The position numbers were made by a program, and so were the translations under genes. A DNA stretch of 10,390 bases, from positions 1 to 10,390 of the forward strand of contig JBFIJN010000310.1 in assembly GCA_041600735.1 (NCBI GenBank), written 5' to 3'. The notes under the pieces were generated by a model. The model searched no databases. It worked only from the letters and a program-made list of their open reading frames with translations, and was not told where the DNA came from. Shown one piece after another: positions 6,201-10,390 of this stretch. The number at the start of each line of letters is the position of its first letter. The stretch's first letter is position 1. Source of the stretch: Paraliomyxa sp041600735. GTDB lineage: Bacteria; Myxococcota_A; Polyangia; Nannocystales; Nannocystaceae.

Positions 6201-9033
6201 GCACACCGCGTCGAGTCTCGTCGTCGAGTCGCGGGGCGAAGTCTTGCAGGCGCGCCTGGATCTTGCCGTACAGCGCGCGGCGATCGTCGCTCACGTCGTG
6301 CACCACTCCGATCGAGCCCCCCAAGCCGCAGCCGTCGAGTCGCTGGTACACCACGTCGAGCGCGGCCCGCTTCTCGGCCACGACGGCGACCCGCTCGCCA
6401 CGCAGCAGCGCATCGGCGACGAGGTTCACGATGAGCTGGCTCTTGCCGGTGCCGGGAGGCCCGTCGACCACCGTCACCCGGTGGCGTCGGCACTCGGCCG
6501 CGACCTCGCGCTGGCTGGGATCGGCGGGCAGCACCGGCCACGGGAGGGCATCGCTCGCGAGCACGGTCGGCTGCGAGCGCTCGGGCCCGGCGGTGCTCGC
6601 ATCCTCGCCGGGATCGGTCAGCAAGGGCAGCAGCGCCAGCCCGGCCCCCAGCCGCGGCCCCAGCGGCACGCGAGGATCGGCGAGCTCGGGCAGCAGCTCG
6701 TCGTAGTCGCGCAGCAGCTCCGAGCTCGACTGCGGGAACATGCCCAGCAGCGCGCACTCCTCCACCGCCAGGAACGGCGCGTGGGCGTCGAGGTCGGCGT
6801 CGCGCTCCACGAACGGGCCCAGCGTGGTGCCCTCGCGAGCGAGGCGCAGACCGACCTCCGCCAGCTTGGCCAGCACCGCGTCCACCCCCCCGGCCGGATC
6901 ACCCGCCAGCTCGTCGAGGGTGTGACCGAGCTCGTCGGGGAAGGCGAGCTCGGCCTTGTTGAACAGCACGCGCAGCAGCGAGCGGTTGGCGAGCGGCTCC
7001 TCGTCGTCGCGACGCCGCGCCGTGAAGCCTCGCGCGCCACGACCATCGCGCTCGAGCGCGATCGGAAACAGGAGCAGGGGTGCACGAACGCCGTAGCCGG
7101 GGCTCGTTTGCCCGTGCGGGGCCACATTGCCCACCACCACCGGGTAGCCCAGATACAGGTCGTTGGCGCCGCTCTCCTCGCGACGATCACGGCTGGCGCG
7201 ATCGAGCTGGCGCAGATCTTGGGCGCATGCATGCGCGGCATCGTGACGACCCGCATCGTCCGCGGTGACGAGCGCGGCTGCCTTCCCGGCGGTGATGAGG
7301 GTCAGCGTGCGCTCGGTCGCGCCGGTGCGCACGAGCTCGAGGCGGTGCAGGTCGAAGGTCCGCGCGGCCCGCAGCGTACGCAGACGCACCGCAGGGCTGC
7401 GCCCGTCGCCGGTGACCAGCTCGTCGCGCAGTCGCGTGAGCCCGGCGATCAACGTCTTGCGCGAGCCATCGAAGGGCGTCGCCTCGGCCGCGGGCGCCTC
7501 GCCTTCCTCCAGAGGCCGGGTCGAGCGCAGCAGCACCGGCTCGTCGAGCCCCGCGTGGGCCAGCGCGGGCACGCACTCCACCTGCTGCAGGGTGAGCACG
7601 CGCTCGATGCGAGCGCGGGCATCGGCGTCCTCGATCGTGCTGCCGGCCAGTCTCAGCAGGCGCCGCGGGGCGATGCGCAGCTGACCGCGACGCGCCACCG
7701 ACTCCCCCAGGGCCTGCAGCGCGTCACGGACCTCGTTGCGACGCACGGGCAGCGGCACGGCTACCGTGGCTAGCGCCTCCACCTCGAGCGGGGTGCCCAT
7801 CGCCTCGAGGGCGGGCTTGATCCAGCGGCGGAACTCGGCCGCGAAGCCGAGTGCATCGCCGATCGCGAGCACCATCTGCACCTCGCGCGGGTCGACGACG
7901 TCGTCGGCTCCCATCACGTGGGTGAGCAGCAAGAACAGCGAGCGCGCCAGATCGGGCCCGGCCGCCCGCACCAGCGCGCCGCTCTCGTAGAAGCGCTCGA
8001 GCGCCACATCGGGATCGAGCAGCTCCGACCAGCCGGGCACGCGGGTCGCGAACGCATCCTCGATCGCATCGAGCTCCTCGGGCGCCACCTCGCCGTCGGC
8101 GTGGGCCACCAGCACCGCACCCGCGAGCGCGCACTCGGCCAGGAACGCGGGCGGCTCTTCACGGGCGTCGTAGCCGAGCTCCACGCGCCCCGTGCCGAGC
8201 GCCCGCTCGATCAGCGCATCGACCTCGGCCAGCGCGCGCGTGGCCGGGCCCTGGCCCGTGAGCGCGTGGTACTCGGCCGTCTCCGCATACAGCCACAGCG
8301 CCCACGCCCGCAGGCTGTGCTCGGGGTGTGTGGTGGCGAGCGCCGCCCCGCCGCTCGCGAGCGTCTCTTCCATCAGCTCGCGGCACTGGTCGAGGTACGC
8401 GGTGGTGTCCCAGCCGAGCGCCTCGCCCGAGAGTCCCGTGGTGGCCGCCATCTCGAGGCGCAGCGCATCGTGGAGGTCTTGCGCGGCGAGCAGCCCGAAG
8501 CGATCGGCCGTGATCTCGCGCGCCACCACCAGCTGCCCCGCGGCCAGCGTGCCGCGCACGCTCAGCAATCCCTGCTCGGCGAGCGCCTGAGCGGCCAACG
8601 CCGTCGCACCCAGCTCGTGCCAGGGGCCATGCGCGAGGTAGTGCCCGAGCTCGTGCCCGAACAGCGCCATCGCAGCGCCTTCGTCGACCAAGCTCAGCAT
8701 CCGACCCTGGATCTCGAGCAAGATCGGCGACTCCACCAGGTGTAGCGCCGCGTTCTCGCGCCCGGAGCTCTGGTAGAGCTCGAGCTCGCCCGTGACCCCC
8801 AGGATCCGCGCGGCCTCGCGGGCCTGGGCATAGGCCTGGCCCGCCATCGACTCGGTCAATCGCAGCGCCTGCGCGAGCAAGCGGCGACGCACGGCGGCAG
8901 GATCGCGTGGCACGCGATCGCTGCGATGCAGGGCAAAGGCAGGCTCCGCATCGAGCGCGGTCGCCAGCCTGCGCTCGAGCGAGAAGCGTACGGTCTCCAC
9001 GTCGAGGTCGAGCAACGATCGGCGTTCGGGCAT
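3220..9033 (-). CDS. Giant M48-like peptidase / TerB-like / SF1 helicase protein with degenerate nuclease domain
   Basis: This is a 1937-residue, probably cytosolic protein with no signal peptide or obvious membrane segment. Residues about 70-200 carry GHELGH (His127, Glu128, His131) and downstream REITADRFG (Glu173), the zinc-ligand pattern of M48 metallopeptidases. Residues about 296-412 (AHADGEVAPEELDAIED, then a second ADDVVDPREVQMV repeat) resemble a TerB-like helical acidic domain. Residues about 520-760 resemble the region before the motor in DUF4011-type helicases, with VRAPLLLFPIAL at 649-660. The SF1 motor has Walker A GPPGTGKS (858-865), a roughly 600-residue helical insertion, Walker B VIFDEASQ (1497-1504), GDEQQMPPSSFF, WHYRCREEELIAFSN, VQGDERDVIVFS (1705-1716) and RRLNVAISRAKA (1749-1760). 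The C-terminus (about 1828-1925) looks like a Vsr/MTES_1575 nuclease domain that has lost its catalytic residues. ATG 9033 is the only plausible start, because an in-frame TAG lies 18 bp upstream with no other start codon between. No ribosome-binding site is evident. A defence function is inferred from the architecture. Confidence 0.93.
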   Translation of the reverse strand: MPERRSLLDLDVETVRFSLERRLATALDAEPAFALHRSDRVPRDPAAVRRRLLAQALRLTESMAGQAYAQAREAARILGVTGELELYQSSGRENAALHLVESPILLEIQGRMLSLVDEGAAMALFGHELGHYLAHGPWHELGATALAAQALAEQGLLSVRGTLAAGQLVVAREITADRFGLLAAQDLHDALRLEMAATTGLSGEALGWDTTAYLDQCRELMEETLASGGAALATTHPEHSLRAWALWLYAETAEYHALTGQGPATRALAEVDALIERALGTGRVELGYDAREEPPAFLAECALAGAVLVAHADGEVAPEELDAIEDAFATRVPGWSELLDPDVALERFYESGALVRAAGPDLARSLFLLLTHVMGADDVVDPREVQMVLAIGDALGFAAEFRRWIKPALEAMGTPLEVEALATVAVPLPVRRNEVRDALQALGESVARRGQLRIAPRRLLRLAGSTIEDADARARIERVLTLQQVECVPALAHAGLDEPVLLRSTRPLEEGEAPAAEATPFDGSRKTLIAGLTRLRDELVTGDGRSPAVRLRTLRAARTFDLHRLELVRTGATERTLTLITAGKAAALVTADDAGRHDAAHACAQDLRQLDRASRDRREESGANDLYLGYPVVVGNVAPHGQTSPGYGVRAPLLLFPIALERDGRGARGFTARRRDDEEPLANRSLLRVLFNKAELAFPDELGHTLDELAGDPAGGVDAVLAKLAEVGLRLAREGTTLGPFVERDADLDAHAPFLAVEECALLGMFPQSSSELLRDYDELLPELADPRVPLGPRLGAGLALLPLLTDPGEDASTAGPERSQPTVLASDALPWPVLPADPSQREVAAECRRHRVTVVDGPPGTGKSQLIVNLVADALLRGERVAVVAEKRAALDVVYQRLDGCGLGGSIGVVHDVSDDRRALYGKIQARLQDFAPRLDDETRRGVLQHEHAQVSARLQTRAAALAHRKHGVGHSLGQLLAMTAGEPAPLPMPALGDLDERALATVLERVERLHPHRALWGPAGWWRTQAAAHPRASLAALDDAGLVALRRTVDEALPLADALDRSLVSEPVEREALDRASSVLMHLHEGRALRAAPPDAAAFVALLLRPDAPVEDTCRQWDEHATALARCVTPTHMAVDDAFSRNVAVLRSFAGRWTRIFSGVWWRSRGAVRQGLARAWPEQAAASLSPAFLQQLHDRLAAAQAWTASTRLLEGLALSHSVPRDANEGRARLEQLRALKVQAHAALTDVTALDAIGLSPPRAAEAMPGFEGGLAVRHAQLVALLAMRSALAPAQALLPWLHTPTAADLRVLAERLTYDGHRLRESDGWLVQLDACFPAGRAVLDTLATAHPEASAPEWREAVVRAWAAAQLARLQPVIPALVDLGSAAEEQRATADADALRRLDTEIRKLELGRLHATLDRVELLHVSDAAYRARRTPQQKWKESLLKEVGKKRLAWPMRRFVRELVPQGLLDVMPCWLLSPETMVVLFPREPLFDLVIFDEASQCTVEAGFPVTLRARRVVIAGDEQQMPPSSFFQLGAVGTEDQDRSDEERRVRDVFAAESLLALARGRCPHVGLRWHYRCREEELIAFSNHAMYEGGLLTVPSTRGPGAPPALRWVAVEGGAYDRGLNRPEATRVVELLDELLRREPAPTLGVVTFNLRQRETILDAIDSRAEADAEFAARWEAANAVEALDTRPFVKNLESVQGDERDVIVFSLGHAPESRSRKGGAAETYVPARFGPLGQRGGERRLNVAISRAKAECYVVSSFDPKLLHVGQATHAGPRLFKGFLEFAHHLGQGRRAQAERILDEVRGAALVRREAGALARLDGYVPLAAQLALALEQRGLRCALHLGNSEFRVPLAVGHPDDPQRFAVAVMCDEGEAEVSVFEQHVHRPAVLALRGWVLVGVTAADWARRPSDVLARIEAKVRAAVPSPSA

Positions 9034-9072
9034 GCGCGGGGCGGCAGCCTAACACCGCCGCGGGCGGCCGGC

Positions 9073-9092
9073 GCTCGCGACGGTCAGCGAGC
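9073..9092. other. 6-bp GC hairpin downstream of the DUF4169 gene
   Basis: GCTCGC and GCGAGC form a perfect 6-bp stem with an 8-base loop, in the 76-bp gap between the DUF4169 stop and the start of the giant gene. No T-run follows on the minus strand. It may be a weak attenuator between the two genes, or chance. Confidence 0.2.
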
Positions 9093-9109
9093 CATCGCGC
9101 ACTGGCAGA

Positions 9110-9373
9110 TCAGTCGCTAGGCCCAGCGGAGGGGGGCGACTCGGGCTCGCTGTCGTTCGGGGGCTCTCGCTCGATCGGTGGAGCCACGGCGAGCTTGGGT
9201 GGCTCGAGCCGGGCGCCATCGAGCTTTGCGCCCAGTTGGGCCCGCTCCTTGCGCTCGCGGGTCTTCTCGGCCTTCTTGCGGCCGTGCTTGCTCGCGTTCT
9301 GGTCGGCCTTGCGCTTGGCCGCCTCTCGCTGCTTGCGCTTGCGCTCGCGGCCCAGGTTGATCACGTTGCCCAT
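9110..9373 (-). CDS. DUF4169 family protein with acidic/proline-rich tail
   Basis: This is an 87-residue basic protein. The N-terminal part MGNVINLGRERKRKQR (1-16), NASKHGRKKAEKTRER (26-41) and LGAKLDGARLE (47-57) matches the DUF4169 (PF13770) pattern: M-x-x-V/I-N-L, an Arg/Lys-rich helix, N-R/K-x-x-H/F-G-R-x-K-A-E-K, then L-D-G-x-R-L. Family members, as I recall, are about 55-60 residues and mostly alphaproteobacterial. Here residues 58-87 add a Pro/Glu/Ser-rich tail that is probably disordered. The function is unknown. The highly charged helix could bind nucleic acid or rRNA, which is speculation. The ATG at 9373 begins the conserved motif. The gene lies 76 bp upstream of the giant helicase gene on the same strand and is divergent, with 41 bp between, from the lipoprotein gene. 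Confidence 0.82.
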   Translation of the reverse strand: MGNVINLGRERKRKQREAAKRKADQNASKHGRKKAEKTRERKERAQLGAKLDGARLEPPKLAVAPPIEREPPNDSEPESPPSAGPSD

Positions 9374-9414
9374 CGGTCTCGAAGCAGTACCCAGCGTAGC
9401 GTAGGATCGCCTTC

Positions 9415-9924
9415 ATGATCTGGCTTGGGCGAATGACGACGTTGGCGCTCGCGACGGGAACCCTGCTGCTCGGCGCGTGCGGCGACGATGGAACCAACGA
9501 TGGCTCGGAGACCGGCGCCCACCACGGCACGCACGATGGGACCCACGACGGCACCGACACGACCGCGGCCGGCAGCGACGGCACGGGCACCGCGGCTGGC
9601 ACCGCCGCGACCGCCATGGCCGAGGAGACCGCCTGCAGCGGCGGCCTCCCGCAGCTACACATCGTCAACGCCACCGGCAACGCCGTCGAGGAGATCATCA
9701 TGCTCGCGTGCGACATGAGCGATCAGAGCTCGTATCCCGTGCCGCCCGGCGGATTGCCCGACGGCGGCGAGCTCACCATCGACCTGCCCGGTCCCGGCTG
9801 CTGGGTGCTCCAGTACAACGGCGAGGGCTGCTTCGGCGACCCACCGGGGATGGTGGACGCGGCCGCGTGCGAGACCGTCGAGTGGATGCTGACCCTCGAC
9901 GAGCACGTCTGCGCGGGTCAGTGA
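9415..9924 (+). CDS. Small Cys-rich secreted lipoprotein
   Basis: The 169-residue product starts with a lipoprotein signal peptide: Arg6, a hydrophobic stretch, and the lipobox LLGAC with Cys22 as the predicted lipidation site. Residues 23-73 form a low-complexity linker rich in Gly, Thr, Asp and Ala, including an HHGTHDGTHDGTD run (36-48). Residues 74-169 form a compact domain with six cysteines (74, 99, 129, 139, 152, 166), enough for three disulfides, and with LHIVNATG, ELTIDLPGPGCWVLQYNGEGCF and VEWMLTLDEHVC as notable stretches. This linker-plus-Cys-rich layout is typical of myxobacterial lipoproteins. I recognise no domain and assign no function. ATG 9415 is chosen because it supplies the Arg; Met7 would give a shorter, neutral n-region. 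A TAGGAT at 9402-9407 could be a -10 box placing the transcript start near the ATG. Asp24 after the lipid-bearing Cys has no firmly known sorting meaning in this group. Confidence 0.85.
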   Translation: MIWLGRMTTLALATGTLLLGACGDDGTNDGSETGAHHGTHDGTHDGTDTTAAGSDGTGTAAGTAATAMAEETACSGGLPQLHIVNATGNAVEEIIMLACDMSDQSSYPVPPGGLPDGGELTIDLPGPGCWVLQYNGEGCFGDPPGMVDAAACETVEWMLTLDEHVCAGQ

Positions 9925-9947
9925 GCGAGTGCGTAGCTCAGCCCAGC

Positions 9948-10390
9948 TCAAGTCGACGGGTCGAACAACTCTTCCGCCGACGCGACAGTGAATGCGCGGT
10001 CGAACCACCGCTGGAGTTTCGCCTCATTGCGGGTTGCGAGCACGCGCCGACGTATGGTTCCGGAGATCGGCAGCGCTCGATGCTCGAGCACGCCCAACAG
10101 CGCCTCCGCCTTGCCTCGAGCCAAGCCGAGGCGCCGGCCGATCTGCTGGCCGATCCGCTGGCCTCGCTGCTCTCCGATCCTCTGTCCCCGCGCCAAGAGC
10201 TCTTCTGCGATGGTCATGTACACCTCCCGGGCTGGCTTGCTGACGGACCTCATGAGCATATCACACAGCTTGGACTCGGCCTCGAACGCCGTGATGACGT
10301 AGATCCAGAGCGCACCGATGTCGTCGAGTTGGTCGTGCTCGAGGAGAACGTCCACCTGCCGCGCTAGCGTGGCGATCCGTCGCCGGGTGG
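9948..10390 (-). CDS. Rpn/DUF4351-type protein, C-terminal part (5' end beyond window)
   Basis: The frame is open from the window edge to the stop at 9948 (146 codons), so the start and any N-terminal nuclease domain lie outside. The visible part has a helical segment (RRRIATLARQVDVLLEH, then IGALWIYVITAF), the stretch VYMTIAEELLARGQR, a glycine/arginine-rich helix with GQRIGEQRGQRIGQQIGRRLG, and a C-terminal block RGKAEALLGVLE, TIRRRVLATRN, KLQRWFDRAFTVASAEELF. This ending matches, from memory, the tails of Rpn-family (PF04754-like, PD-(D/E)XK 'recombination-promoting nuclease/putative transposase') and DUF4351 proteins. The actual nuclease residues cannot be seen. An internal GTG at 10355 is not a convincing start because the upstream sequence continues the same helical pattern. 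The gene converges on the lipoprotein gene with 23 bp between. Confidence 0.7.
   Translation of the reverse strand, partial: TRRRIATLARQVDVLLEHDQLDDIGALWIYVITAFEAESKLCDMLMRSVSKPAREVYMTIAEELLARGQRIGEQRGQRIGQQIGRRLGLARGKAEALLGVLEHRALPISGTIRRRVLATRNEAKLQRWFDRAFTVASAEELFDPST

Noticed and set aside
6118..7773. Long open frame on the plus strand (551 codons) opposite the giant gene
   Set aside because: Its translation is rich in His, Arg, Gly and Leu with no domain, and the minus-strand frame has clear helicase motifs. Such antisense frames are expected in GC-rich coding DNA.

Overview
The window is very GC-rich (by eye about 70%). Its genes have strongly G/C-biased third positions, and antisense frames stay open over long stretches. 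The content suggests a deltaproteobacterial/myxobacterial chromosome, perhaps Nannocystaceae. The best hints are a secreted lipoprotein with a Gly/Thr/Asp/Ala-rich linker after the lipobox and a Cys-rich C-terminal domain, and an Rpn/DUF4351-type protein with an arginine/glycine coil. This placement is an inference from style, because there is no marker gene.

Layout. 1-476 (-): 5' part of a DUF7873-like protein, cut by the window edge. 538-1938 (-): an archaeal-type AAA+ ATPase with a C-terminal DUF234 nuclease-like domain. 1939-2079: a divergent intergenic region holding a 52-bp near-perfect palindrome that is also a tandem array of a 15-bp unit. About 2080-3210 (+): alanine racemase (alr), complete by homology but without an ATG, GTG or TTG start at its true N-terminus. 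3220-9033 (-): one gene for a 1937-residue protein that combines an M48-like HELGH metallopeptidase domain, a TerB-like helical domain, a split superfamily 1 helicase and a degenerate Vsr/MTES_1575-like nuclease domain. 9110-9373 (-): a DUF4169 protein just upstream of the giant gene on the same strand. 9415-9924 (+): a small Cys-rich lipoprotein. 9948-10390 (-): C-terminal part of an Rpn/DUF4351 family protein, cut by the window edge.

How the genes relate. The racemase serves cell-wall D-alanine supply and looks like ordinary housekeeping. It is flanked by two accessory-looking NTPases, the DUF234 ATPase and the giant helicase, each ending in a nuclease-like fold that has lost residues expected in the active site. 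The giant protein is the most interesting item. A HExxH peptidase with all three expected zinc ligands sits on the same chain as a complete set of SF1 helicase motifs. This suggests a nucleic-acid-sensing ATPase that could control proteolysis, a plausible single-gene anti-phage or stress system, but that role is inference. No RNA genes, insertion sequences, integrases or CRISPR arrays were seen.
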